A DNA stretch of 64,000 bases from Curtobacterium sp. MCBA15_012 (GCF_001864935.2 NZ_CP126267.1:1302001-1366000), one strand, 5' to 3'. Counted from the stretch's first letter, positions 47,453 to 56,401 are shown. Notes: generated by a model from the letters alone, not told the origin. Program-made: numbers and translations.

Positions 47453-47925
47453 CGTTCCCCCTCCGTCGCACACCGTACCGGGCCGTCGGTGCGCGTGTTC
47501 GAGCCCACGACGGCGGCCCAGCGGTCGAGGGCACGTTCGACGCGGTCGGCGGTCTCGGCCGGGTCGTCGTGCTCCCACGCGCGGAGGACACACCAGCCCT
47601 CGGCGACGAGGATCGCCTGGTTCCTCGCATCGCGCTGCTGGTTCGCCAGGAGCTTGCGGTGCCACAGCTCGGCGTTCGCCTTCGGCAGGTGCGTGTGGTC
47701 GGGGCAGAAGTGCCAGAAGCAGCCGTCGACGAAGACCGCCACGCGGGCGCGCGGGAACACCAGGTCTGGGCGGACCCTGCAGCGAGCGCTGACCGGACGG
47801 TCGACGAAGAACCGGCGGCCGCGGCGGTGGAGCTCTCGGCGGACGGCGAGCTCGGGGGCGGTGTCGCGACGGCCGAAGCGGGCCATGTGCCGGCGGCGGG
47901 CTTCGTCGGCCTCCCAGTGGTCCAT
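47449..47925 (-). CDS. vsr: very short patch repair (Vsr-type) endonuclease
   Basis: The 158-residue protein matches Vsr: MARFGRRDTAPELAVRRELH, RCRVRPDLVFPRARVAVFVD (catalytic Asp), GCFWHFCPDHTHLPKAN (zinc/structural residues), and VLRAWEHDD. Vsr nicks T:G mismatches arising from deaminated 5-methylcytosine. The usual dcm neighbour is absent; the only C5-methylase in the window is 6 kb away in the R-M cassette, so pairing is uncertain. Confidence 0.93.
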   Translation of the reverse strand: MDHWEADEARRRHMARFGRRDTAPELAVRRELHRRGRRFFVDRPVSARCRVRPDLVFPRARVAVFVDGCFWHFCPDHTHLPKANAELWHRKLLANQQRDARNQAILVAEGWCVLRAWEHDDPAETADRVERALDRWAAVVGSNTRTDGPVRCATEGER

Positions 47926-48109
47926 GGTCCGAGGGTCCCAGCCGGGCCGTCACCTGCGGGTGGAGGGCGGGCGATCTGTGGACGGCTCGTCGCGCTCGCT
48001 GGACTGGGTGAGCGCCTGGTCGGTCGTGCCGGTCGTGTCGGTCGTGCCGGTCGGGCCGACCGCGCCGCCCGGCCCGTCGCGCTCGTCGGGTCCGGCTAGC
48101 ATCGGCCCG

Positions 48110-48328
48110 GTGAGCAACGACGTGACCCCCGGCCGGTACCGCCACTTCAAGGGCGGCGAGTACGAGGTGGTCCTCGTCGCGAAGGACGTCGAGACCGAGG
48201 AACCGGTCGTCGTCTACCAGGCGCTCTACGGCGAACGCGGGCACTGGGTTCGGACGCTTGCCGACTTCACCTCGTACGTGTCGCGCGACGGGTACGAGGG
48301 GCCGCGGTTCGCGCGAACGGATCCATGA
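48110..48328 (+). CDS. DUF1653 domain protein
   Basis: The 72-residue protein is almost only the DUF1653 domain: GRYRHFKGGEYEVVLVAKDV, ETEEPVVVYQALYGERGHW, FTSYVSRDGYEGPRF. It is a compact cytosolic domain of unknown role. GTG is the only start that fits; TAGCAT 9 bp upstream could be a -10 box with a very short leader. Confidence 0.85.
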   Translation: MSNDVTPGRYRHFKGGEYEVVLVAKDVETEEPVVVYQALYGERGHWVRTLADFTSYVSRDGYEGPRFARTDP

Positions 48329-48385
48329 GGCACGGGCGACGACCGCCACCGCCCGGTCAGCTCGCGGCCCCTCACCTTCCTGACG

Positions 48386-49051
48386 TCACCGCCGAGTGCG
48401 CATCCTCCCGACAGCATCGCGGAGATTCGCCCCGTCTCCGGTCGGAAGCGCGAGTGTCGCGAGATGACCGGCGCCGATGGCCCCCAGGGCGATCGCCGCA
48501 ACCGGGTGAGCAGCGACGAGCATGAGCGTGACACATGCGACCACAACGGCGCACGGGCCGGCGGTGACGACGATGACCTCGCGAACGGGAGCAAGTCGGG
48601 GACGCACGATGTGCGCGAACCCCAGCTGAGCGACCACGTGCACGTGCGGTCGGCTCCGAGAAACGACACCCAAGGCCACGAGGTGCCCGAACTCGTGGCA
48701 GATGTTCGTCGCGATGAGCAGAGCGACGAGGACGAGCGGTGCGGACGTCGTCGAGGCTGCGGTGCTGGCCACTGCGACCGCCGCGGCGAGCGTCAAGGGT
48801 CCCGAGGCCGACGCGATGAGCAGGCCTGCAAGCGAGAGGGAGATCCGGGCGCTGATCGCTGAGCCGGACACGCTGACGGCCCGGCCGAGGAATGCGTGCC
48901 GCACCTTGGGCCCCGGCAGGACGAGGAACCCGTTGTCGACAGCAGCCGAACGGTGTGACGAGGTCGACACCGGCACCGTCACGCCGAATCCGCGGCATGC
49001 GACGCCGTCAGGCACCGAGGTGCAGCAAGACGCCAGCCGTGGACGTCTCAC
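48386..49051 (-). CDS. M50-like membrane zinc metalloprotease of a peptide operon
   Basis: The 221-residue protein (GTG start, 4-bp overlap with the upstream permease) has a ~65-residue N-terminal domain (RSAAVDNGFLVLPGPKVRHA) and then several membrane helices. One carries H119-E-x-x-H123 (TNICHEFGHLVALG); a later helix carries LPTGDG with Asp206, the likely third zinc ligand, as in site-2 (M50) intramembrane proteases. Being last in an operon for a small peptide and an ABC exporter suggests it trims or matures that peptide or protects the producer. Confidence 0.75.
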   Translation of the reverse strand: MRRPRLASCCTSVPDGVACRGFGVTVPVSTSSHRSAAVDNGFLVLPGPKVRHAFLGRAVSVSGSAISARISLSLAGLLIASASGPLTLAAAVAVASTAASTTSAPLVLVALLIATNICHEFGHLVALGVVSRSRPHVHVVAQLGFAHIVRPRLAPVREVIVVTAGPCAVVVACVTLMLVAAHPVAAIALGAIGAGHLATLALPTGDGANLRDAVGRMRTRR

Positions 49052-50499
49052 CGCGATCGCGTCAGGCTCTGGACTGCCAGGAGGGCCCCGACGATGAGAA
49101 GCGATGTGATGATCGCGGTGACGAAGAGTCCCAGCTGTTCGGACGTCTCGCTGATGTGCGTGGTGAGCCCGACGGACGCCATCACGAGCACGGTGGTGAC
49201 GACGAGAGCGACACTTCCCGACAGCGGCTGAGCATCGCTCCAAGGAACGAGGGCTCCGGCCAGTGCCGCAGCACTGAAGAGCAGCGCACCACGGAGGGCC
49301 ATCCCCGAGAGGTCATCGACGCGGATGAGCCCGAGCCAGAGCGCTCCGCCAGCGAGCACGGTCCAGACGATGCAAGCAGCAGCCACGTGCGTGATCGCGG
49401 CGGGCGCGACCCACCACCGTCGATCCTTTCCGAGGGGTGGCCCGATCCAACCCGTCGGGAGTGCCCTCCCCGGCGCGAACATGATGAGGGCGAATCCCGC
49501 GGCTGGCGTGGCCGCAGCGATCGCGCTGCGCAAGGACTCCGGCAGGGAAGGCGGGAACACCCACGCGACGGCGGCCACGAAGCACGTGGCGCCTCCTACC
49601 GTGAGGAGGGTCTGGGGTGCACGGATCAGCATCAGGAGATGGGCCGCCAGGACGCCGGATGCCCCGCCGACGAATCTCGAGGTCGGAAGCAGGGCTCGCC
49701 CCGGAGGAGAAGCTTTCACATCGGGCAGGCGGCTGGCTGCCCAGACGATGACCACCGTCATCGCAGCAACGGTCCCGAGCAACACCCAGGCGAGTGGCTC
49801 TCCCGGCACGACAGCGACATCTGCGGGAAGGCCTGCGAGCGTCGGGACGGCAGCGGCTCCGGATGACGCTGGAGCGAGCACCCCGGGGCCGAAGACCAGC
49901 AGCGCGGTGCTGATGGCGACCGCGCCGCTGGCCGCTGAGGCGACCGAGCCGGGCATCCTCAACAGCCGCCGGCAGACGCCCGTGACGACCTGGAGGATGG
50001 TCTGCGCAATCGCCACGACGACCGACATGCAGATGAACAACGCGATCAGGAACCGCGATGACTGGGCGACGTCGAGGATGTGGAGTGCCAACAGCATCGC
50101 TGGCATGCTCAGCGCGAGCGAGCCGAGAGCCGCAAGGCCCGCGGCCGGGGTCGCGGTGCCGATCGATCGCGCACTCCTGGTCACGGGTAACGAGCAGAGG
50201 AGATGATCGAAGGACGAGCGTGCAGGCGTAGCGAGCCCCAGGATCACGGTCACCAGCGCTGTGCTCAGGAGAGAACCGGACGTGGCCGTCTCGATCATGA
50301 GCCGGGCGAAGCCCTCCGGGACCTGCCGGGTCAGTGTGGAGACCGTGGCGAGGCCGAGCGCTGTACCGAGCGCCAGCGCGCTCACACCGATCGCTGCAGC
50401 GCCTGCCAGCACCCGACGACGGGTGATGTCGAATGCGCCGGCGAGTTCCGCGATCCAGATCAGGCTCGTCGTCCGCGCGACCGTCCTGATCTGCTTCAC
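49048..50499 (-). CDS. multi-span ABC-transporter-type permease of a peptide operon
   Basis: The 483-residue protein is strongly hydrophobic, with roughly twelve predicted membrane helices (e.g. VLAGAAAIGVSALALGTALG, TALVTVILGLATPA, LIALFICMSVVVAIAQTILQ, ALVVTTVLVMASVGL). It has no ATPase motifs and is encoded two genes downstream of an ABC ATPase, so it is probably the membrane half of that transporter. It overlaps both neighbours by 4 bp. Sequence family not recognised. Confidence 0.75.
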   Translation of the reverse strand: MKQIRTVARTTSLIWIAELAGAFDITRRRVLAGAAAIGVSALALGTALGLATVSTLTRQVPEGFARLMIETATSGSLLSTALVTVILGLATPARSSFDHLLCSLPVTRSARSIGTATPAAGLAALGSLALSMPAMLLALHILDVAQSSRFLIALFICMSVVVAIAQTILQVVTGVCRRLLRMPGSVASAASGAVAISTALLVFGPGVLAPASSGAAAVPTLAGLPADVAVVPGEPLAWVLLGTVAAMTVVIVWAASRLPDVKASPPGRALLPTSRFVGGASGVLAAHLLMLIRAPQTLLTVGGATCFVAAVAWVFPPSLPESLRSAIAAATPAAGFALIMFAPGRALPTGWIGPPLGKDRRWWVAPAAITHVAAACIVWTVLAGGALWLGLIRVDDLSGMALRGALLFSAAALAGALVPWSDAQPLSGSVALVVTTVLVMASVGLTTHISETSEQLGLFVTAIITSLLIVGALLAVQSLTRSR

Positions 50500-50756
50500 C
50501 GATCACGCCTTCGACGCTGGCCGGCGAGCACGTAGATGGCGGTGGTCCCGAAGACCACGAGCGCCAGGCCGAGCCCGTTGGGGCTGAACTCGATCGACGG
50601 AAGGCCGTTCTCCTCGCCCACCGTGGCAGAGAAGACCAGCGGGACCGCAGAAGGCGAACCGGTCGTCGCCGCGATCATGATCGTCGCGACCATCAGGAGG
50701 AACGCAACTGCGACACCCAGCACGAAGCCGACCGTCGTTCTCACGATTGTTCTCAT
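50496..50756 (-). CDS. small two-helix membrane protein of the peptide operon
   Basis: The 86-residue protein has helices at ~8-31 and ~62-79 with an extracytoplasmic loop between (TTGSPSAVPLVFSATVGEEN) and a basic tail (GQRRRRDR). It lies 10 bp after the ATPase gene and overlaps the permease start by 4 bp. Likely an accessory or immunity subunit, by context only. Confidence 0.65.
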   Translation of the reverse strand: MRTIVRTTVGFVLGVAVAFLLMVATIMIAATTGSPSAVPLVFSATVGEENGLPSIEFSPNGLGLALVVFGTTAIYVLAGQRRRRDR

Positions 50757-50766
50757 GTCATTCCGT

Positions 50767-51546
50767 TCATCGTGGGGCGAAGAGCGCGCGGAGCCGGATG
50801 TCGCGAGTCGAACGCGCTGATGCTCGCTGGGTCTTCTCCGAGAAGCAGCGTCCGAGGGACCCGTGTTCCAGGACGATCTGCCGAGTGCTCCCGTGCACCA
50901 CCGTCTCGCCCGCGTGGAGCATGGTGATCTGATCGCAGTGCGCTTCCGCTCGCAACAAGTCGTGCGTCGCCATCAGCACCGCGCCGCCCTGCCCGGTGAA
51001 GAGCTCGATGCAGCTCCGCAGCACTTCGCTGGTGTCCGGATCGAGGCCTCGGAAGGGTTCGTCGAGGATCAGCAGGGAAGGTCTGTGCATGAGGGCACAG
51101 ATCAGCTGGACCTTCCGCTTCATACCGTGCGAGTAGGAGGACATCGGTTTGTCCAGTGCGCTCCGCACGTCGAGCACGTGCGCGAACTCCAGCGCACGAG
51201 CTGCATCGTCTCGCCTGCGGAGCGAATCGTGCAGGCCCAGGTACTCACGACCGGTGAGGGCCAGCGGCAACGGGAGATCATCGGGAGCGAGACCGAACCG
51301 CGAGCGGGCTGCGGCCCGGGTCACAGGGATCCCCTCGTGGAGGACGACCCCGTGGTCCGGATCGATGATCCCCGTCATCACGTGGAGGGCGGTGCTCTTG
51401 CCCGAACCGTTGGAGCCGAGGAGCCCGTGGACCTGACCCGCGTGCACGGAGATCGAGAACGTGCTCAGTGCCACGCGGCCGCTGAACGCCTTCGTGACCA
51501 TGCTCGCTTCCAACACGGGGTTCACGGACCCCTCGGCGGCGTTCAC
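50767..51546 (-). CDS. ABC transporter ATP-binding protein of the peptide operon
   Basis: The 259-residue ATPase has Walker A GSNGSGKST (44-52), a Q-loop region, signature YSHGMKRK (variant of LSGGQ, typical of bacteriocin and antibiotic export/immunity ATPases), Walker B LLILDEPFRGLD and the His switch MATHD. The GTG start overlaps the stop of the 41-residue peptide gene by 4 bp (GTGA). It would power export of that peptide or immunity to it. Confidence 0.9.
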   Translation of the reverse strand: MNAAEGSVNPVLEASMVTKAFSGRVALSTFSISVHAGQVHGLLGSNGSGKSTALHVMTGIIDPDHGVVLHEGIPVTRAAARSRFGLAPDDLPLPLALTGREYLGLHDSLRRRDDAARALEFAHVLDVRSALDKPMSSYSHGMKRKVQLICALMHRPSLLILDEPFRGLDPDTSEVLRSCIELFTGQGGAVLMATHDLLRAEAHCDQITMLHAGETVVHGSTRQIVLEHGSLGRCFSEKTQRASARSTRDIRLRALFAPR

Positions 51547-51668
51547 TTGCGGCAGTACGCCTTCGACGTGCCCTCGGCATTGAAGCTCGGCCGCTGGTAC
51601 GCGGCATCGATGCTGCCGAGGAGAGCGGATTGCGACTGGACTGCTCCCGTGAGCACGAGGTTTGACAT
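51543..51668 (-). CDS. 41-residue peptide gene heading the ABC/M50 operon (possible bacteriocin or pheromone precursor)
   Basis: ATG 51668 opens a 41-codon frame: MSNLVLTGAVQSQSALLGSI, then DAAYQRPSFNAEGTSKAY, then CRK. One Cys (C39) lies near the C-terminus; there is no N-terminal signal peptide and no double-Gly leader. The stop overlaps the GTG of the ATPase gene, and a G-rich ribosome site and SigA-like promoter precede it. A short, unannotated first gene directly coupled to an exporter and an M50-like protease is the classical setting for an exported peptide. Chemical modification is not evident from the genes present. Confidence 0.65.
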   Translation of the reverse strand: MSNLVLTGAVQSQSALLGSIDAAYQRPSFNAEGTSKAYCRK

Positions 51669-51693
51669 GGACCCCCCCCTTTCGTTCGCGCCC

Positions 51694-51724
51694 AACGTAG
51701 CACCTGAGATTTCACATCTGTCAA
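51694..51724 (-). promoter_or_regulatory. probable promoter of the peptide operon
   Basis: On the minus strand TTGACA (51724-51719) is followed after 19 bp by TACGTT (51699-51694). The -35 is perfect; spacing is slightly long. The start codon is about 25 bp downstream, with a G8 run (C8 at 51672-51679 on the plus strand) serving as ribosome site. Confidence 0.5.
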
Positions 51725-51778
51725 CCCCTGTCGGAGTAGAAGTAGGCTCTCCGAGCAGCCACTGACGAGGGGGAACGC

Positions 51779-54700
51779 ATGCAGATCCGCACCGACGGGC
51801 AGGTCCTGCTCAGCCCGAGCGACCTCAGCACATGGGCGACCTGCGAGTGGGCGTTCCTCCGCCGCCTCGACGCCAAGCTCGGTCGCGGCGGACCCCTGCC
51901 CGACGAGCACGACGACATGCTCGAGCGCACCGCACGCCTGGGGGACCAGCACGAGCTCGACCACCTGGAGATCCTCAAGCGGTCCCACGACGTGGTCGAG
52001 TTCGAGCGCCCCGCCCCACCGGACTACGCGAGTGCCGCAGCCGCGGCACGGCAGGCGTTCCAGGACGGCGCCGACGTCCTCTACCAGCCGACGTTCTTCG
52101 AGCCGCCGACGCCCGGGCACCCGGGGTTCATCGGCTTCGCGGACTTCATCCTCCGCAATGACGCCGGCGAGTACGAGGTCTACGACACCAAGCTGGCCCG
52201 GCACGCCAAGATCAGCGCGCTGCTCCAGCTCGCCGCCTACGCCGAGCGGATGCAGGCGCACGGCATCCCGACCGGCCGCCAGGTGCACCTCGTGCTGGGC
52301 GACCGGAGGACCACCACGCACGACCTCGGCGACATCGCTCCGGTGTACCGCACGCAGCGCGCCGAGCTGGAGCGGGTCATCGCCGAGCGCCTCGACGCCG
52401 ACGACGAACTGCGCTGGGGCGACCCCCGCTACTCCAGCTGCGGCCGCTGCGCGATCTGCCAGACCCAGGTGCAGCAGCACCGCGACCTGGTCCTCGTCGC
52501 CGGGATGCGGCTGGACCAGCGGACGAAGCTGATCCGGCAGGGGGTGCGGACGATCGACGACCTGGCGGACCGCACCGCGGCCGTGCCGGGCATGTCGCGG
52601 TCGACGCAGGACCGGCTGGTGCGGCAGGCGCGCCTCCAGACCGAGACCGAAGCCGGACAGGACGCGCAGCGCCGGGCCGGATGGCCGACGAAGCCGCGAT
52701 TCGAGGTCCTCGACGCCCGCGCGCTCGACGCGATCCCCGCACCGGACCCGGGCGACGTGTTCTTCGACTTCGAGGGCGACCCCCTGCACACCGAGGACGG
52801 CGTGCACTGGGGCCTCGACTACCTGTTCGGCCTGGTCGACGACCGCGCCGACTTCACGGCGTTCTGGGCACACACGATCCGCGACGAGCGGCAGGCACTC
52901 CTGGACTTCCTCGAGTTCATCGCCGAGCGGCGTGAGCAGCACCCGGACATGCACGTCTACCACTACGCGGCGTACGAGCGGACGCACCTGCTGTCGCTCG
53001 CCGCGCGGCACGGGGTGGGCGAGGACGCCGTCGACGACCTGCTCCGCGCGGGCGTGCTCGTCGACCTGTACCCGGTCGTGCGCAAGGCCCTCGTGGTCGG
53101 CAGCCACAGCTACTCGATCAAGAAGCTCGAGCCGCTCTACATGGGCGACGACCTGCGGTTGAGCGACGTCACGAACGCCGCCGACAGCATCACCGCCTAC
53201 GTCGAGGCCATCGAGGAACGCCGGAACGGGGACCCCGCCGAGGGGCAGCGGATGCTCGACCAGGTCGCCGACTACAACGCGTACGACTGCCGCTCCACGC
53301 TGCGGCTGCGCGACTGGCTGCTGTCGCTGCGGCCGCCCCGCGCCGAGGAACCGGTCGACGAGACGCTCCTGCCCCCGATCCCCGTCGAGCGCGAGCCGAA
53401 CCCGGTGTCCACCGCGCTCGCCGCCGAGATCGCGGACGTCGACCCGCTCGACCGTGACGCCGACCAGACGGCCCTGGCGCTCGCCGCAGCGGCGATCGAC
53501 TACCACCGCCGCGAGGCGAAGACGTTCTGGCAGGACCACTTCGACCGGCTCCGGAACCCGGTCGACGACTGGGCGGACACCCGGGACGTCCTCGTCGTCG
53601 AGCGCGCGTCGGTCGAGCGCGACTGGGGCACGCTGCCGCGTGCCCGCGCGCAGTCGCGAGAGATCCGGTTGTCGGGGACGCTCGCGCCCGGTTCGCGGAT
53701 CCGGCCGGGAGGCACGCCCCACCTCGTCTACGACGACCCGCTCCCGGCGTCGGTCACCTCCCCGGGCCCGGGTTCGAAGGGCGCGTCGGCCCGCGCGGTC
53801 GTGCTGGACGCGTGGGACGACGGCGACGCGTTCGAGGTGCTGGTCAAGGAGAGCCTGCCGGTCGGCGGGGGAGCGCCGCACGACGCGTTCCCGGTCGCCC
53901 TCGCCCCCGCGGCTCCGCCCCGCGCGAAGCCGCAGCCCGAGGCGATCGCCGAGTGGGGACAGGAGGTGCTCGACGCGTTGCCGTCGATGCTGCCCGACCC
54001 GGCCCTCGACCTGCTCCGCCGGGTCCCGCCGCGAGGGGCGCTCGCACCGGTGGTCGGCGACGACACGGTGGGCGCCGTCGTCACGACGTTGCTCGGGCTC
54101 GACCGGTCGTACCTGGCGATCCAGGGACCTCCCGGTACCGGGAAGACGTACGTCGGATCGAACGTCGTCGCCCGGCTCGTCCGCGAGTACGGCTGGCGCG
54201 TCGGGGTCGTCGGGCAGTCCCACGCGACGTCGGAGAACTTCCTGTCCGCGGTGGTCCGGGCCGGGGTACGGGCCGACCGCGTAGTGAAGGTCCCGAAGTC
54301 CGGTGCCACCGAGGACGACCTCGAGGCCGCCGCGTGGACGGCCGTGAAGAACAACGCCGCCGTCGCCGCGTTCCTGTCCTCGTGCGCCGAGACCGGCACC
54401 GGGGGCGTCGTCGGTGGGACGGCGTGGACCTTCGCGAACGAGGGCACGATCCCACGGCGCTCCCTCGACCTGCTCGTCGTCGACGAGGCCGGACAGTTCT
54501 CCCTCGCCCCGACCATCGCGTCGTCGATCGCCGCCACCCGCCTGCTCCTGCTCGGCGACCCGCAGCAGCTGCCGCAGGTGTCGCAGGGCTCGCACCCGGA
54601 GCCGGTCGACCAGTCGGCGCTCGGCTGGTTGGCCGACGGTGAGCACGTGCTGCCCGCCGAGTTCGGCTACTTCCTCGCGCGCACCCGCCGCATGGAGCCG

Positions 54701-55390
54701 GCGCTGACCGCGGCCGTCTCGGGTCTGTCGTACGACGGGCAACTCGCGTCGATGGTGTCCGGCCGGCACCTGGACGGGCTCGAGCCTGGCGTCCACGCGG
54801 TGCCGGTGCTGCACAGCGGCAACACGACGTCCTCCGTCGAAGAGGCCGAGCGCGTCGTCGCCCTTGCCCGCGATGTCGTCGGACGCTCGTGGACCGACGA
54901 CGACGGGATCACCCGGGACATGACCGACGAGGACGTCATCGTCGTCGCGCCCTACAACGCCCAGGGAGCGGTGATCCGTGCGGCCCTCGACGCGGCCGGG
55001 CTCCGCGGAACGCAGGTCGGCACGGTCGACATGTTCCAGGGGCGCGAGGCCGTCGTCTCGATCACGTCACTCGCGGCGTCGAGCGCGGCGGACATCCCGC
55101 GCGGGCTCGACTTCCTGCTCATGCCGAACCGCTTGAACGTGGCGTTGTCGCGGGCGAAGTGGGCGGCCTACCTCGTGTACTCGCCGGCGCTCACCACGGG
55201 GTTGCCGCCGTCGATCGCGGGTCTGTCGCTGCTGTCCCGGTTCATCGAGCTCGTCGAGCCGTCGTGGCCGGACCAGGATGCCGCAGGGGCAGGGGCAAGG
55301 GCAGGGGCAGGGGCAGGGGCAGGGGCCGGTGCCGCGCTCCCGTCGTCGTCACGGTTGTCGTCCGGCGAGGACCCGGTTCCGCAGGGGTAG
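51779..55390 (+). CDS. TM0106-type RecB-like nuclease/SF1 helicase fusion
   Basis: The 1203-residue protein starts with a RecB/Cas4-like nuclease region (STWATCEWAFLRRLDAKLGR, GFADFILRNDAGEYEVYDTK, and Cys residues SSCGRCAICQ that may bind a cluster). A YprB-like RNase H domain follows (VFFDFEGDPLHTEDGVHWGL, MHVYHYAAYERTHL, YNAYDCRSTLRLRDWL). Last comes an SF1 helicase with Walker A GPPGTGKTYVG (~781), VVDEAGQF (~901), LLLGDPQQLPQV and NVALSRAKWAAYLVYS. It probably unwinds and degrades nucleic acid in repair. The C-terminus has an Ala-Gly repeat encoded by GGGGCA hexamers. Confidence 0.92.
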   Translation: MQIRTDGQVLLSPSDLSTWATCEWAFLRRLDAKLGRGGPLPDEHDDMLERTARLGDQHELDHLEILKRSHDVVEFERPAPPDYASAAAAARQAFQDGADVLYQPTFFEPPTPGHPGFIGFADFILRNDAGEYEVYDTKLARHAKISALLQLAAYAERMQAHGIPTGRQVHLVLGDRRTTTHDLGDIAPVYRTQRAELERVIAERLDADDELRWGDPRYSSCGRCAICQTQVQQHRDLVLVAGMRLDQRTKLIRQGVRTIDDLADRTAAVPGMSRSTQDRLVRQARLQTETEAGQDAQRRAGWPTKPRFEVLDARALDAIPAPDPGDVFFDFEGDPLHTEDGVHWGLDYLFGLVDDRADFTAFWAHTIRDERQALLDFLEFIAERREQHPDMHVYHYAAYERTHLLSLAARHGVGEDAVDDLLRAGVLVDLYPVVRKALVVGSHSYSIKKLEPLYMGDDLRLSDVTNAADSITAYVEAIEERRNGDPAEGQRMLDQVADYNAYDCRSTLRLRDWLLSLRPPRAEEPVDETLLPPIPVEREPNPVSTALAAEIADVDPLDRDADQTALALAAAAIDYHRREAKTFWQDHFDRLRNPVDDWADTRDVLVVERASVERDWGTLPRARAQSREIRLSGTLAPGSRIRPGGTPHLVYDDPLPASVTSPGPGSKGASARAVVLDAWDDGDAFEVLVKESLPVGGGAPHDAFPVALAPAAPPRAKPQPEAIAEWGQEVLDALPSMLPDPALDLLRRVPPRGALAPVVGDDTVGAVVTTLLGLDRSYLAIQGPPGTGKTYVGSNVVARLVREYGWRVGVVGQSHATSENFLSAVVRAGVRADRVVKVPKSGATEDDLEAAAWTAVKNNAAVAAFLSSCAETGTGGVVGGTAWTFANEGTIPRRSLDLLVVDEAGQFSLAPTIASSIAATRLLLLGDPQQLPQVSQGSHPEPVDQSALGWLADGEHVLPAEFGYFLARTRRMEPALTAAVSGLSYDGQLASMVSGRHLDGLEPGVHAVPVLHSGNTTSSVEEAERVVALARDVVGRSWTDDDGITRDMTDEDVIVVAPYNAQGAVIRAALDAAGLRGTQVGTVDMFQGREAVVSITSLAASSAADIPRGLDFLLMPNRLNVALSRAKWAAYLVYSPALTTGLPPSIAGLSLLSRFIELVEPSWPDQDAAGAGARAGAGAGAGAGAALPSSSRLSSGEDPVPQG
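55284..55326 (+). repeat. GGGGCA hexanucleotide repeat at the 3' end of the nuclease/helicase gene
   Basis: About seven hexamers encode an Ala-Gly tail (AGAGARAGAGAGAGAG). They are in frame and near the C-terminus, so length changes should be tolerated. Confidence 0.88.
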
Positions 55391-55404
55391 ACCGCCACCG
55401 ATCG

Positions 55405-55454
55405 GTGACGTTCTCGGTGCACGATCCCCGGCGATCGTGCACCGAGAACGTCAC
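55405..55454. repeat. perfect 22-bp-arm hairpin, left of the NERD gene
   Basis: Arms 55405-55426 and 55433-55454 (GTGACGTTCTCGGTGCACGA...) are perfectly complementary with loop CCCGGC. It begins 14 bp after the nuclease/helicase stop and could terminate it. A related hairpin lies at 56402. Confidence 0.9.
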
Positions 55455-55539
55455 ACGCCGCGGTGATCGACACGTCGTACAGCGGCACCACCCGAACGTG
55501 GGCTGTCCTCACGATCAAGCACCGCGAGAGGCTGGGTCC

Positions 55540-56334
55540 GTGGGGGAGATGACGAACAGTCCGCCGGTGTCCGGGACGACTGCGCGGGGCGGCGCGCACC
55601 CGACCCTCCGCGCGCGGAAGCCCGGCTACGCCGTGATGCAGGAGTGCCTCGCGATCCAGTCCGCGGCACCTTCCCGGACGCGACAACAGCGCTTCTGGGG
55701 TCGCGACCCGCTCGTACCCGAGGCCCGTTCCTGGTTCAAGGGAGCCCTCGGCGAGCGGCACGTCGCCCGGCAACTCGAAGCACTCGGACCCGACTTCGCC
55801 GTCCTGCACGCGGTACCCGTCGGACGCGGTGCCACCGACATCGACCACGTCGTGATCGGCCCGACCGGCGTCTTCTCGATCAACACCAAGAACCACTCCG
55901 GTCACGACGTCTGGGCCGGTGGCCGGACCCTGATGGTGAACGGTCAGCGGACCCCGCACGCGCACCGCGCGCTCGTCGAGGGGGAACGAGCGACGACGCT
56001 GTTGTCAGCCGCCGCGGGGCAGCAGGTCTCCGTGCAGCCGGTGCTCGCCGTCGTCGCTCGTCGACTCCGGTTCGGACGGACGACCCCTGCCGTGGCGACC
56101 CTGCCGCCCGAAGGCCTCGGACCGTGGCTGCGCGGGCTCCCGAGGGTCTTCTCGGACGAAACGGTCCGCTTCCTGTCGATGGTCGCCGAGGAACGCAGGA
56201 CGTGGCACGTCGAGGCTGTCGTCCTCCACGACACGCTGCGGCACGTGCAACGCTTCGAACGGCTCGAGCGGGAGCGCGTCGTCGCGGCTGACCGTCGACG
56301 ACTCCTGCGGAAGGCCCGAGCGCTCGCCGGCTGA
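55540..56334 (+). CDS. NERD-domain nuclease-related protein
   Basis: The 264-residue protein contains a NERD domain at ~65-125: SWFKGALGERHVARQLEALG, GRGATDIDHVVIGPTGVFSI, NTKNHSG. The D-x-D...N-x-K arrangement resembles restriction-like nuclease cores. The C-terminal half is helical (FERLERERVVAADRRRLLRK). Start choice is between GTG 55540 (AGAGG 8 nt upstream) and ATG 55549 (GGGGGAG too close); the GTG is favoured. The gene is bracketed by two related hairpins. Function is unknown, with DNA processing inferred. Confidence 0.8.
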   Translation: MGEMTNSPPVSGTTARGGAHPTLRARKPGYAVMQECLAIQSAAPSRTRQQRFWGRDPLVPEARSWFKGALGERHVARQLEALGPDFAVLHAVPVGRGATDIDHVVIGPTGVFSINTKNHSGHDVWAGGRTLMVNGQRTPHAHRALVEGERATTLLSAAAGQQVSVQPVLAVVARRLRFGRTTPAVATLPPEGLGPWLRGLPRVFSDETVRFLSMVAEERRTWHVEAVVLHDTLRHVQRFERLERERVVAADRRRLLRKARALAG

Positions 56335-56401
56335 GCGCTCGTGCTCGGCGGTCTCGCGTTCCGCAGCATCTTCTTCTGCGTGGGCACCCTCTGCTGAATG
56401 C

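Noticed and set aside
51278..54814. A long minus-strand open frame (about 1180 codons) opposite the nuclease/helicase gene.
   Set aside because: Low-complexity Arg/Val/Asp/Gly product and perfect overlap with a well-supported plus-strand gene; it is an antisense shadow.
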